Part shown: piece by piece, positions 22,851 to 34,268 of the stretch
Position numbering within the stretch: the first letter of the stretch is position 1
How the letters are laid out: every line of letters begins with the position of its first letter
From: Theocolax elegans
Taxonomy: Eukaryota; Arthropoda; Insecta; Hymenoptera; Cerocephalidae
Assembly (NCBI GenBank): GCA_026168455.1
Contig: CM047431.1
Location: forward strand, 12,946,183 to 13,010,182
Reading direction: 5' to 3'
Length of the DNA: 64,000 nucleotides
The notes under the pieces: generated by a model
What the model was told of the DNA's origin: nothing
Databases searched by the model: none
What the model saw: the letters and a program-made list of their open reading frames with translations, nothing else
Position numbers and translations under genes: made by a program

Positions 22851-24103
22851 AGAGATAAATGAAAAATTACCCACTTTGAAAGTCCTCGTACTTAAAAGCA
22901 AAGAGCAAGAACTAAGAACGGAAAGGAAAACAACGAGACCAAGAGCAAAGACCCTAGGTGATGCAACCAGTAAAACAACCCGAGGAAGACCGGTTGGGTC
23001 CAAGACTAACAAAATTGCACCCAAATTAGACCACAGTGTTATAGCACAGAGAACGCGTTCCAAGGGAATCGAATCTGGAAAATCACAAATAAGAGATACC
23101 GAACGACCCACGACATCAAAACAGAGTAACGATGAAACTACTAGCTTCCAGAGCAATAAAAGACTACCGCATAATGTATATGATTCAGATTTATCAAGTA
23201 GCAACGACCAAAGACCACCCATATCTAACCCCAGACGAAGCTGTTTAAGAGATGAAACGACCATTGATTCAGACACCGATTCCACGACCGATGTTAACCA
23301 AGACCCAATAGAAATTGTAGTTACTCCAGCACCTTCCAGCGAAACTGACAAGGCAACAGAACCTCATAGTGATAATGACGACGTATTTAATGAGCCTAAA
23401 GAAGGTGACTCCACTCTTAATTATTATGAATTACAACAATCGATTGAGAAATTTAATAATAGTCTAATGCGTAGATTTTGTGGACCAATAGAAGAAGATG
23501 AGGAACCAACAAAAACAGTGACCGTAACACACTTTTCTGATGGAGATGAAATACCTCCGGAAGTCCAAGATGAATTATTAGAAATGGATCCGTATGACCC
23601 AGGAAATAACAATGACTCAATCATGGAAGGCAGGATAAGAACAACTCGTTCGAAAAGCTGAACAAAGTACACGACAGTCAGCTGCTGAGGATATAGACCC
23701 AAGTGAGGAAGAAGAAAATAATTAAGGTGACATTGAATCTAATCAGGGTGATACCATAATTGATATCAGACCGATTCCACGAGTGATCTCTGTAACTCCC
23801 ACAGTAAGAACAGGAATTCCCCAAGCACGAAGTACACCGCTTGTTGAAAACAATATCAATAAGATACCCCGATTCAACCCTCTAGATTGCATCCAGGAAG
23901 AAGAAAAATCTATAGATCCAATTGAATTAAACTTTACCGATCCACCCAAAAATGACTTCCCAATATTTTACCCAATACCTCCACCACAAGGACCCATTAA
24001 TCAGTATAAACCGCTTAGCGAAAATGATATAGTTATCAGTGAATCGGAACCATTATCAGATTTACCAATACTTATGAAAAATAATTTAATCACGACCCGA
24101 CGA
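22851..24103 (+). pseudogene. pol: Long disordered linker in pol between RNase H and macro-like domain
   Basis: About 410 residues of Lys/Arg, then Ser/Thr/Asp/Glu-rich sequence without fold-like patterns, in frame with RT up to a TGA at 23659-23661. The frame then shifts (after about 23655), with another TAA at about 23721-23723. Standard Ty3/Gypsy pol proteins have only a short RNase H-integrase spacer, so this insert is unusual. No domain recognised before the macro-like region. Confidence 0.6.
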
Positions 24104-24502
24104 TGTCTAATGTATAAACGAGATAATTTAGTGCATTTTATTTCCCGAGATTGCGCAGCAAGCAACTCAACTATAACGTTATTAAGTGAAATAGAAGGAA
24201 TAGATCTAAAGACTCTTAAATATAAACGACCCAAAATAGGCCAAATTTTAGTCACACCATATAAAAATCATAACATTTTTTCATTAGTTATAAAAGATAA
24301 ACATTACGACTCTTTAGAAGTAAACGTATTAAAAACCACCCTTCGAAATTTAAAAACTATTTTAATTCAAAAAAATTTACATAGCTTTCGAATAGCTAGA
24401 AAGGGTGATTTCACCGATGTCCTTGCACCCGGATTATTGCCTGAAATATTATACAACATATTCAAACATTCACCTATAAAAATTACCATGTATTATGGAA
24501 AA
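24104..24502 (+). pseudogene. pol: Macro-domain-like (TARG1/OARD1-type) module in pol
   Basis: Residues follow the order of small macro domains that remove ADP-ribose from proteins: DNLVHFISRDCA (start strand), KIGQILVTPYKNHNIFSLVIKDKHYDSL, a long helix VLKTTLRNLKTILIQKNLHS, then FRIARKGDFTDVL and IFKHSPIKITMYYG. A Lys after the central strand (VIKDK, codon near 24293) and the Asp in FTD (24416-24418) sit where I recall the TARG1 catalytic Lys and Asp. The glycine-rich ADP-ribose loop is not conserved (CAASNST), so activity is doubtful. Recognition is by eye. Confidence 0.5.
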
Positions 24503-25562
24503 GTAGAACTACCATCGGCTGAAGAAAGGCAAAATATTATATCAACATTGCATAACAGTTTGATAGGAGGACATAAAGGAGTAAATCAGACGTACCAGAA
24601 AATTAGAGAAAGATTTTACTAGCCGAGAATGAGAAACGATATACTAGATTACATTCGAAGTTGTCCTGACTGTCAAGAAAAGAAACTAGACCGAATAAAA
24701 ACAAGAGAACCAATGATAATAACCGACACTCCTATAGACGCTTTCGACAAGGTATCTATTGACACCGTGTGGAAATTAAGAACGACACCTCAAGGAAATT
24801 GCCACATATTAACGATGCAACGCAATCTGACCAAATATCTAATAGCAGTTCCGATCCCGAACCATAGAGCGACGACAATAGCTGACGCACTAGCCAGACA
24901 TTTAATTTGCCAATTTGGAGCCCCAAGAGCAATTTTATCAGATCGAGGAGCAAGTTTCTTATCAGAAATAGTGGAAACTATGCTACATAAACCATTTGAC
25001 CACGTCAGGATATCGACCACAAACTAATGGCTCGTTAGAAAGGAGCCATGCACCACTAATGGATTTTCTAAAATGTTATTCAGAAAATTTTGATGATTGG
25101 GACAGATTGATACCCTTTGTCATATTTACTTACAATATTAGCGTGCATTCTGCCACTAACTACACCCCCTACGATTTAGTATTCGGAAAAATAGCTCGAT
25201 TCCCAATGTATATTCCAAATCATGAAAAATTACATACATACAATTCGTTTTTATGTGATGTAATTACACGAATAAATGAAATACGAATTGAAGCCGGTGA
25301 AAACCAGATTAAAGCCAAGCATAAGTCAAAAGAGAGATATGATAAGAAGACGAAAACGTTTGATGCGAAAATAGGTGATTATGCATATGTATTGAATGAA
25401 CCGCGAACATCTAAATTTGACTCATATTATAAGAAACCCTTAAAAATTATTGAAATATTAGGGCGCAGCAATGTCATATTAGAACTACCCAATGGAAAAA
25501 GAATCCAAAAACATATTAATAAATTAAAACCCGCCCCCATACGCAAAACTCTTATCAAATAA
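24503..25562 (+). pseudogene. pol: Endogenous retrovirus integrase (end of pol)
   Basis: HHCC zinc finger: His in STLHNSLIGGHKG and Cys in SCPDCQ. The core has the three acidic positions in VSIDTVW, LSDRGASF and GSLERSH. The C-terminal domain includes IGDYAYVLNEPR and IQKHINKLKPAP. Lesions: TAG at 24620-24622 (RFY* before PRMRND, a likely Trp codon change) and a frameshift near 24970-24995 between the second Asp and the Glu. Pol ends with TAA at 25560-25562, 40 bases before env. Confidence 0.85.
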
Positions 25563-25570
25563 ATTTATTA

Positions 25571-25588
25571 TTTGTTCCTGTTTTTCAG
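25571..25588 (+). promoter_or_regulatory. Splice-acceptor-like site before env
   Basis: Pyrimidine-rich TTTGTTCCTGTTTTTCAG ends 14 bases before the env ATG at 25603. Errantivirus env is known to be translated from a spliced RNA. Position and quality fit. Confidence 0.65.
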
Positions 25589-25602
25589 CTATTTCTCTTA
25601 CA

Positions 25603-27588
25603 ATGAAAATATCCACACTCTACACATTCTTACTTTTACCTTTACTCTTACGGACAGTGACCATGACAAATGACCCTTATGATATACAGAAATTAAACTC
25701 AATATCCGGAATATATTATGAAAGAATAGGAAATTTAAGAATAAAGAAAGCAGATTGGCAAATAGCAATCTATATCGATGCCGAGAAATTTTTAAATAGC
25801 CACTCAGGTCTCAAAATTGACGACCAAGTTTATTTACAATGTAAAAATGCTATTTTTACCTAGAAATGTGACATGTCACTGGACCAAGAGTTAATCAACA
25901 TAAAAAATAACACTCTTCGAGAACTCCAGAAAGAAATAAGTATCGTATTCTCAGACTTAAAATATACGCCAAAGAACGACAAAGGTACACCATACACCAT
26001 CAGAAGAAGACGATCAGTGCCGTTGGGAATTATAGGAAGCGTTAGTAAAAGCCTCTTTGGAACAGCAACCATGGAAGAAATAGATGAAATCAATAACAAC
26101 ATAGACCAAATTTATAAAGACCAAAAGGAAATAATTAATCTAAGTAATAAAAAAAAGCATATAATTAATACTTCACTAGACCACCTATACAACGTTACAA
26201 ATCAACATTCAAAAACTTCACAAACTTTAGTAAACATTATTAAAGATAGAGTGGGAGGATTAGCCACCATGGAAGAACACATCGATTACGTTCTAGAATT
26301 TATGAATTACACGAGAAAAGTTGAAGCCATTTTCGACCATTTAATAAATAGTAATAAAGAATTTTTAGAAATTCTTCAATCTTTAAGACGAACAGAAATA
26401 CATCCGCGATTGTTGAAAACCAATCTAACCAGACAAATAGTAGACGATATTCATCGAGAAATGAATTGTTTCAAATTACCTATTCCTTATCAACACCTAC
26501 AAGCAGAAGAGATTTCTAACATAGCTGATATTAATACGAGCTACCATAACGGACAGGTATTAGCCACCTTACATCTACCGCTAGTAGATCAAAATTCACT
26601 TAATTTGTATAAAATACATTCTTTGGCTGTACCACAGGAAATAGAAAATAAAACTATCGGATTCGCCTACGTTAAAACGAGCCATTCTTACATAATAGTG
26701 AGCGAGGACCATAAACAGTATCTCAAAGTGAATTATGACGTACTCAACGATTGCCGACATCTAATCTCCGGACATATTTGTTCATTAAAAGAACCACTCA
26801 AGGAAGCATCAATTCAAGATAATTGCGAATTGTCAATGATGAGACCAAATATCAAAAACTTAAAAACTTGTGAAATTATATACCACCACAACCTTGAAAC
26901 CAAATGGAACTACCTACAAGAAGATGAAGCATGGCTATTTTCTGCAGCCAAACCAGAAATGCTAAGAATCACATGTGCAGAAAAACCAGACATAATTACG
27001 AGCCTAAAAGGAGTTGGAATATTAAGGATTGCACCAACCTGCACCGGACACACAGACCGAGTTACCTTAATCATTATTGAAAAATCGAGAAGCCCGAATA
27101 GATACACTTACAAACCGGAAATTAACTTACAAATTGCAAACCTGTACCCAATTTTTAAACATCATGACGACGACACTGACAAACTGGACGTAATTAAGGA
27201 ACTAACCTTTGACCACCCACTCTGGAAAGATAAGGAGGAAAAGTACATTGATATATCAACAAGGCTGGACCAAATCAGGCAGCACAAGAAAAGTCAAAAT
27301 CATTATAGTTATTGGACATTTGCAAGCTTTTCATTGCACATTTTATTAATTTTAACCCTCGTATCATTAGTTGGTTATTGGGTTAACACTAAGGTTAAAT
27401 CTAAAAGGATTTCAACTAAATCTAATACCCTAACAAAGGTAGCACCACAGACAGATGACCGACGACGAGACCATAGTACTGATACTATTTTTATTGTTCC
27501 TGGAAATTCCCATTACGCTTCTATCCCAACTAACCTACATCATTCTCAATCTGACGCATTACCCAAACAATCAGCAGAATTAGACTAA
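25603..27588 (+). pseudogene. env: Endogenous retrovirus envelope protein (baculovirus F-like)
   Basis: Membrane fusion glycoprotein of the Gypsy errantivirus type. ATG 25603 opens a hydrophobic signal peptide (LYTFLLLPLLL). A furin-like RRRRS lies at 26002-26016, followed by a small-residue stretch like a fusion peptide and a helical heptad-rich segment rich in Asn/Ile. A single membrane span near 27310-27380 (ASFSLHILLILTLVSLVGYW) is followed by a basic cytoplasmic tail. TAG at 25861-25863 interrupts the frame, which otherwise stays open to 27588. Described only as a decayed copy. Confidence 0.8.
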
Positions 27589-27684
27589 CTATAAGCCTAT
27601 AGCATAAAAAGAAACACAAGAGTCATAACACATTTGGTCACTATTAACATTAACTCAGATTCAAATCTCAAATCAGAAATTAAT

Positions 27685-27703
27685 TGAAATTTTATGATTA
27701 CAG
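27685..27703 (+). promoter_or_regulatory. Possible weak splice acceptor before accessory frame A
   Basis: ATTTTATGATTACAG has an AG but a poor pyrimidine tract, 47 bases before the ATG at 27751. Confidence 0.25.
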
Positions 27704-27750
27704 ATAATCGACCAAAAATAAAAATAAATAATAAACAAAAAATAATAACA

Positions 27751-28744
27751 ATGGCAAACGGATCAAATACAAGATACGGATTCGATTTCCAACTACAACT
27801 TTCTGATAGTAGTATACAAAACTCGGCGGAAAAACCAGCGCCACTTGGGGAAGCTGCCAAGTGGATAGAAACAGGGCTGGCCAAATCATACGTTCAGAGC
27901 GACGCTTATGAAAGAAGAAGAAAAAATAAAATTATTGAACGAGCTAACGACTATTACGACAAGACCAAAAGAATATATCACGGAGAAACAGGACAAGACC
28001 AGATTATTCTGTAAAATACCTCCCGCAATCAGCGAGGAAACTTTCTTTTTAGATTTTGAAAAATTCGGAGTATTAGATTACTTATACACAACTACTGACC
28101 AAAAAGGACGAGGTCTTTACGGTTACGTACGGTACTTGGACCCAAGGGACACAAACGAAGCATTGGAACGAAGCCACCCTAGATACGGAGCTTTCATATC
28201 GGAACCACGGAAATTAAGTAAAGATAAATGGGAAAATCCACCCAGATTAGAAAAACGTATTCATCCACTTTGCAAACGATTAGTAAGCAGCAGCACCTAC
28301 CACCACCACGAAGAAATATGCCAGAAACAGACGGAATTAAGAAACATGAGAAGAGACCCAGGAACATGGCGCCTAAGCAACGAAGTTGTAGAAAAAACAG
28401 AAGTCGTCGATTATTCGTGGCGAGAACCTGAAGTCCAACCAGGCTCCCCCATAATCTGGAAGCTAGGAAAACATATAGTCACAGGGGACTTAATGGAACA
28501 AGGCCCTAAACCTGTTCATTTAGAAACAGGAATCGAAACAGATCCGTTTGGAGGAGTATTATGGGAAAATGCTAACCTCATAGACGTTGAAAAGCCAAAA
28601 AGAAGTAGAATACAACCAGATGTAACCGACGAAGAAGTTAATACAATTCTAGAACATTTACAGCTCATGCAAATGCAACCAGAAGCAGCGGAGCCTGGAA
28701 CCACTGAAAACTTAATAGATATTGACCAAATTGACCAAAATTAA
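27751..28744 (+). pseudogene. Accessory frame A downstream of env, RRM-like
   Basis: Starts MANGSNTRYGF at 27751. The N-terminal ~80 residues (FQLQLSDSSIQ, ERRRKNKIIERANDYYDK) are unrecognised. After a frameshift between about 27960 and 28005 the next frame gives an RRM-like fold: LFCKIPPAI (RNP2 position), FEKFGVLDYLY, and GLYGYVRY (RNP1 position). The remainder has an HPLCKRL/HHHEEIC Cys-His cluster and an acidic tail (LENLIDIDQIDQN-like end). Stop at 28742-28744. Not part of Gag, Pol or Env of errantiviruses as I know them. Function probably RNA binding (inference). Confidence 0.55.
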
Positions 28745-28889
28745 CTTGACCAAAATGACCAAAAAGCTTCCACATTTACTAACACCAATGGTATTTCCCT
28801 CTCTTCTTTATCTCTATCTTCTTTTCTCTAACCATTCATGCATGCTTACACTAACTAAATTAAATTTCTATTTACATATCTATAATATA

Positions 28890-28916
28890 TTGTTTTATTT
28901 GTTTTCTGTTATACAG
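28890..28916 (+). promoter_or_regulatory. Splice-acceptor-like site before accessory frame B
   Basis: TTGTTTTATTTGTTTTCTG then TTATACAG gives a good pyrimidine tract and AG at 28915-28916, ten bases before ATG 28927. Same arrangement as at env. Confidence 0.6.
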
Positions 28917-28926
28917 GATAACCAAA

Positions 28927-29455
28927 ATGGAACCCGTGAAAGCAACCATCCGCTCAGCACGAGCAATGAACCAATTGATCCTCATTCTCGACATACCTTT
29001 ATATATAGGAGCAATCTTCGACCTATTCGTCCGCTTCGGAGAAATTTTAGAAATAAAATTAGACCAGATACCAGCTGGTATAGCTTATGTAACTTTCAAG
29101 CAGGAAGAAAGTGCCAAGAACGCGGAGGAATATGGAAAATTGAAACCAGCGACCACAACTAAGACCGAAAAAAATGACCAAGAATATGAAACTCAATCGA
29201 CCGATGAGTCGCTGATATCGGTCGGACGAGAAGTCAAAGATCCAGAAAACAAGGTGCGCCAAGTGGTGGACGAATCAGGAAGGCGCATTCACATCCTAGT
29301 ACCAGACCATTTATCCGATCAAGACATCTACGACACCTTCTCCAATCACGGGGACATAGAATATGTCTATCTAATCAAACAAACCAAAAATGGAAGAATG
29401 GCATTCATTTGTTTTTTTTTACGCTGAGGCAGCAAACCAAGCCGTCTAAAGGGAA
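28927..29455 (+). pseudogene. Accessory frame B, two RRM-like domains
   Basis: ATG 28927 (MEPVKATIRSARAMNQ). First RRM-like unit: LILILDIPLYIGAIFDLF, FGEILEIKL and RNP1-like AGIAYVTF. A charged spacer follows. Second unit: RIHILVPDHL, IYDTFSNHGDIEYVYLI and RNP1-like GRMAFICF. A T-run at 29409-29421 shifts the frame; in the alternative frame the domain would close with YAEAANQAV at about 29450. RRM domains bind single-stranded RNA. The partner here is unknown. Confidence rests on motif spacing, not a search. Confidence 0.55.
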
Positions 29456-29980
29456 AGACGGTTTAAACCAAAGCATGTTGGACCTCAGGCGTTAACGAGA
29501 TACAACGGACCATTGAAAAGGATTCACTATCAATGCGGTAGACATTGGAGAGTGTGAAGTACCAACACAACATTTTGACATGACATCGCACGGTGTCTGA
29601 TATGTCAGAACTATTAGACTTCTCAAGCAGGTTCTCAAGGCTTTATAATTTAAATCTTACCGTACGCTTTCCTAAGATGCGAAAGGTATATCAGCTAGAA
29701 TGGTACCAAAGTATGTTGGACCCTTCAAAGTGAAATTAGTTTGAAGTGAACTCAGTTTTGAGAATAGAAGAGTCTGGTTGGAAAAGGACCAAGGTACCGA
29801 TATCCGATGGAAAAAAAATATGTACACCTCGGGTTGCCATGTTAAGCGGTAGGGAAAACGTATTGACGTACGTGAGAACAGTTAGCGAAGACTATGCCTT
29901 GTGACCATATACCACGTAAACATCATACGGAGCACGAAGAACCATTGAAGCAGCCTCCATTCAAAGAAAAGAAGGGAAGC
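29456..29980 (+). other. 3' tail of the endogenous retrovirus with polypurine tract
   Basis: Short open stretches in several frames, none convincing. AAAGAAAAGAAGGGAAG at 29963-29979 is a polypurine tract of the kind that primes plus-strand synthesis just before a 3' LTR. The LTR itself does not follow. Confidence 0.45.
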
Positions 29981-30022
29981 GTATTTCATTTATGTTTCCC
30001 CACTCTCATCTCTTTTTCCGAA

Positions 30023-30073
30023 AATTAGGCGATTGCCTAATTAGTTTGCTTCTATCCGCCGATCGAGGCGGAT
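30023..30073. other. Two perfect short palindromes
   Basis: AATTAGGC/GCCTAATT (30023-30042, 4-nt loop) and ATCCGCC/GGCGGAT (30054-30073, 6-nt loop). Origin unknown, between the retrovirus tail and the antisense LTR fragment. Confidence 0.7.
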
Positions 30074-30085
30074 AAACCTCTTCTG

Positions 30086-30529
30086 ACTTAGTGAGTGAAC
30101 ATTTGGGCTGCCTTCTTCACCACTGCAGCCGGCAGGGTCTCCGTTGCCCAGTTGAACACCGCGACCGAGATCAGCTGGGACATCCAAGGGGCGCCACCTG
30201 GTAAGTTATTCTATATTGCTGTGACCTCCCCCGCCCCCTCCCCCAAGTGTATGTGTCTGTGAGTCCTCGAGAGTGTGAACGGGTACACCGGTACCGGAGT
30301 TCTCTCCGCTCCCGCCGACATGTTTATTATCGAATTTAATAGTCGACGCAAGGAGGATCGCCCGAATCCTTCAAAACGTGCGTCCCAGCAAACTTGTTCC
30401 TGGCGACACTTGCCGGCAACCTTCGCAAAATAAATTAGTTCTGTACGCGCTACTGGGCAACAGTTGATTAATAATTATTACAAGCAATTATTATTTATAA
30501 AATCACCGGGTTCGCGAATACACGTCACA
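30086..30529 (-). mobile_element. Antisense LTR-retrotransposon 5' end (LTR, PBS, start codon)
   Basis: On the minus strand an LTR begins TGTGACG (30529) and ends TTACCA (30199). It is followed by a PBS TGGCGCCCCTTGG (30196-30184) and at once by ATG (30183-30181) and 31 codons (MSQLISVAVFNWATETLPAA...) closing at 30088. No matching second LTR. The rest of the element is missing, so this is a truncated copy. Confidence 0.6.
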
Positions 30530-32400
30530 ATATATATACTAGCCGTTCTACCTCGGTCGCTACCGCTCCCTCGGTTAGTATATTTACCATGCTATTTATA
30601 ATTACTATAATATTTAGAAAAGTTACCAAAATAAGTTGTACAATTTTTTACATTCTAGAAATTATACAATTATTATTTTACAATTTTTTTAATTTTGTTC
30701 ATTACGATATTCACTTTATAATTGTTGATTAATTTTATTTTCTCAATATTTTCAACGAAAATGCTTCAAAATACGTCAAAAGTGGACCGATCTTTATCAA
30801 AACTGTAATATTTCCATACTTTTTTTCAGTTTTAGCAAGGTGTTTGCTTTACTTTTCGCAACTTTAGAAACATTTCGTTAACTTTACTAAAATTTATTAC
30901 TCAAAAATAATTGTCTTAAACTTATCCTAAAATGAGTTGAAGTATACCACTATATGTACAAAAATAGGCCAAACCTTGTTAAAGTTGCAAAAATTTTTCA
31001 AATATTACAGATTTGATAAACACCAGACCACTTTACTACACACTTTAAAAAAATACCGAATTATTTCCACTAGGATTACGTTCAATTGTAACTATTAATG
31101 TTTACAATCTAATTGTATAAACTTATTTAAACTCGTCTTATTTGACACCCTCGCTTCGCTCAGGCTACGAACTTCTACTCAATAAATATACAATAGTATA
31201 AATTCTGTTCTAGTTTATTAATTCTATTTTCTCTCTGCATTTACAGGCTTGAGAATGTCATATTATGAACGTGAATTTCATATACACCAAAATCTGAAAT
31301 ATTTTGCATGAATATATTTTTATCAAACAAAAGTTCAATTGCTTGAAAAATGGCAAAAAAATATTATACATTTAAAAAAAACTTATTTTTAATTATATCA
31401 ATGATTTAAATTTATAAAATATTAAGTTCAAAATATGGCTGCATTAAAAATAAAAAAAATAATTAATATGTTTATCTTATGTTTTACAACAGAATAATGT
31501 AACATACAAAAATATTTTTAGAAGCAGAATAATACATATTTTTCCAAATAGAAGAAGAAGAAGGATTTTTAAGTCAATAGAAGAGATTTTTATAAAGATT
31601 GAATTGCTCTGCAGGATTTGAATTGTTATAGTGGGTTATGGTTGTATGATAATTGCTACATTGTAACTGTAATAATTTTGTATATTTTATGTACTTTATA
31701 TAATATATACATACATATTATATACATATTTTAATGTTATATAAGAATTGTCGCTTGATGCAGACAATTTATTAGTTTTTAAATTGGTTTGTTTCTTATT
31801 ATTTTTTAAATAAATTCATAATTATATAATGCTAATATTTTTGCGAAATTAATATTTAATACTAAAAATTAACTTTTTTATTTATCAAACACTGCAGGAA
31901 ATACTATATTTGTCGTATATAAAATTGCAATCACACGTAAATTATTTTCATTAATATTAATTACTACTCCTTCTGCACCTGTCACTCTTTATAAAGCAAT
32001 ATATAATTAACCATGACTAAGAACAGGTCTCGGTAAATATACACCCAAATTTTTAAATGATTGAACTTGCGATTTATTAAGAGTCATAGTAAAACTTGGA
32101 CTAATAGGAAATTGTCGTCTAATCATATTAAATGATATATCATCCGTTCTTAGCACAAATCTATTATTGGAATCATCACAATTTGTCCAGAATTTTTTCC
32201 TGTTATTATTTCTCAATGTATAGAATACTGCTTAAATTCAGTAATAATAAGTCTGGTACCATTACATAAACCACCATCTAAATGTAAATTCCTAAGTAAT
32301 TTAACAAAAAATTCCTTTCTATAATACTACTTTATAAGGAGGTAAACTATTAGGCATTAATAAAGTTAAAAAAGTGAATTTCACGTTATACCTAGGAAAC
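30530..32400 (-). mobile_element. Helitron fragment, 3' half (copy 1)
   Basis: The minus-strand 3' end is CGGCTAG|T (CTAG at 30539-30542), fitting the Helitron CTRR|T rule. It is preceded by the GC-rich hairpin-like block ACCGAGGGAGCGG...CCGAGGT. About 1.1 kb of non-coding AT-rich sequence (shared with 51017-52381) separates it from the helicase remnant at 31884-32350. The shared block holds the palindrome-like CCTCGCTTCGCTCAGG at about 31149. Confidence 0.65.
31884..32350 (-). pseudogene. Helitron PIF1-like helicase C-terminus
   Basis: Minus-strand reading gives SLPPYKV, GLCNGTRLIIT, RRQFPISPSFTMTLNKSQVQSF, GVYLPRPVLSHG and LYIAL..VTGAEGV. This is the C-terminal motif series of the Helitron Rep/helicase protein (normally ...NKSQGQT... 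and ...GQLYVALSR). Several stops and shifts; TAA replaces the Gln codon after LSHG. Helicase would unwind DNA in rolling-circle transposition. Dead here. Confidence 0.8.
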
Positions 32401-32403
32401 ATC

Positions 32404-34263
32404 GCAATTAGTAGGGTGAACCCGGAATACCTCAGAAATTCCGTATATTCGAGTCATCCCAAATACCTTAGAAATTACCGTACTATTCAGAAAATCCCTT
32501 AATTAGTGGAGTTATCCCGGAATACCTCAGAAATTCCCGAAATATCCACGATATCCCACAACTAGTGAAATTACCCCGGAATACCACCAACATTTCCAAT
32601 CTATCCAGGAAGTCCCGTATTATTGGTGTTATCCCGAATTATCTCTGAAATTCCCAATATATCTAGGTAAACCCGTAATGTTTGGTGATTTCCCAGAATA
32701 ACTAAGAAAATCTCGAAATATCCAGGAACCCCGTAATTACTCGTGTTATCCCGAAAAACCTAAGAAATTCCCGTAATATCCAGGAAATTCGGTAATTTTT
32801 GGTGTTATCCCGGAATACCTCAGAAATTACCGAAATGTCCACGAAATCCCGCAATCCTTTGTATGATCCCGAAATATCCGGAAAACCCCGTAATTACTTG
32901 AGTTGTCCCGGAATACCTCAGAAATTTCTGAAATATCCAGAAAATACCGTAATTTTTGGTGTTATCCCGAAATACCTCAGAAATTCCCGAAATGTCCATG
33001 AAAGCCCGTATTTAGTGGTATGATCCAGGAATACCTCAGAAACACCCGAAATATTCATGAAATCCCGTAATTAATGGAGTCATCCCGAAATACCTCAGAA
33101 ATTACCGAAAAATCGAGGAAATTCCGGAGTTAATGGTATGAGCCAAGAATAACTCATAAATTTGCGAAATACCCAGGAAATCCAGTAATTATTAGTGTTA
33201 TCCCGAATGATCTCAGAATTTCCCGATATATCCAGGAAAGCCCGTAATTTTTGGTGTTAAACACGAATGATCTCCGAAATTCCCGATATATCCAGGAAAA
33301 CCCATAATATTTGGTGTTATTCCGGAATAACTCAAAAATTCCTGAAATATTCAGGAAATCCCGAACTTTGTAAAGTTAACCCAGAAATACCACAGGAATT
33401 CGCGAAATATCCAGGAAATCGCACAATTAGTGGAGTTAGCACGAAATACCACAGATATTCCCGAAATTTCCAGGACATCCCTCAGTTAGTTGTATGATCT
33501 AGGAATAACTCATAAATTCGCGAAATACTCAGGAAACCCCGTAATTATTAGTGCTATCCCGAATTATCACAGAATTGCTCGATATATCCAGGAAAGCCCG
33601 TAATTTTTGGTATTATCCGGAATACCTCAGAAATTACTGAAATGTCCAGGAAATCCCGCAATTAGTAAAGTGTCCCAGAAATACCTCGTATAATCCTGAA
33701 ATATTCAGGAAATCCCGTACTTCGTGAATTTAACCAAGAAATAGCTCTTTAATTCCCGAATTATTCAGGAAATCCTGTGATTACTGGAGTTGTCCCGGAA
33801 TACCTTATAAATTCCCGAAATATCCAGGAAATTCCTTAATTTTTTGTGTTATCCCGAATGATTTGAGAATTTCTCCATATGTCCAGGAAAACCTCTAATT
33901 ATTGGTGTTATCACAAATGATCTCCGAAATTCCCGATGTATCAAGGAAGACCCGTAATTTTTGTGTTATCCCGGAATACTTTATAAATTCCCGATATTTC
34001 CAGGAAAACCTGCCGTTAGTGGTATGATCCAGGATTACCTCATAAATTCCCGAAATATCCTGGAAATCCCGTAATTAGTGAAGTAATTCCTTAATACCTC
34101 AAAATTCCCGAAATATCCAGGAAATTCCGTAATTTTTGGTGTTACCACGAATGACCTCCGAAATTCCTGATATATCCAGAAAAACCCATAATTTTTGGTG
34201 TTATCACGAATGATGTCCGAAATTCCCGATATATCCAGGAAAACCCGTAATTGTTCGTGTTAT
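32404..34263. repeat. ~59-bp satellite array, left part
   Basis: About 30 diverged units of a monomer built from TGTTATCCCGGAATACCTC, AGAAATTCCCGAAATATCC and AGGAAATCCCGTAATTNNTGG, counted as roughly 59 bp. ORFs within it are repeats of the monomer, not genes. The same family resumes at 49276, so one array was split by the BEL/Pao insertion. Confidence 0.85.
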
Positions 34264-34268
34264 CCCGG

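Larger units (their letters stand above)
16590..29980 (+). mobile_element. Degenerate env-bearing Gypsy-type endogenous retrovirus with macro and RRM domains
   Basis: Order seen: LTR-like, PBS, gag, protease, RT/RNase H, long linker with macro-like domain, integrase, env, two accessory frames with RRM-like domains, polypurine tract. This is an errantivirus-type plan with extra modules. At least ten lesions are visible (stops, frameshifts, an RNase H deletion), so it is not functional. The 3' LTR is absent: after the polypurine tract at 29963-29979 the sequence does not match 16590-18254. The right boundary is approximate. Confidence 0.75.

Noticed and set aside
22776..23351. Minus-strand ORF of 191 codons
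   Set aside because: Antisense shadow of the pol linker; no motif.
30023..30073. Bacterial-type terminators
   Set aside because: The palindromes lack U-tracts and the context is eukaryotic.
32404..34263. CRISPR-like array
   Set aside because: Units are contiguous and diverged without unique spacers, in an insect genome; it is a satellite.
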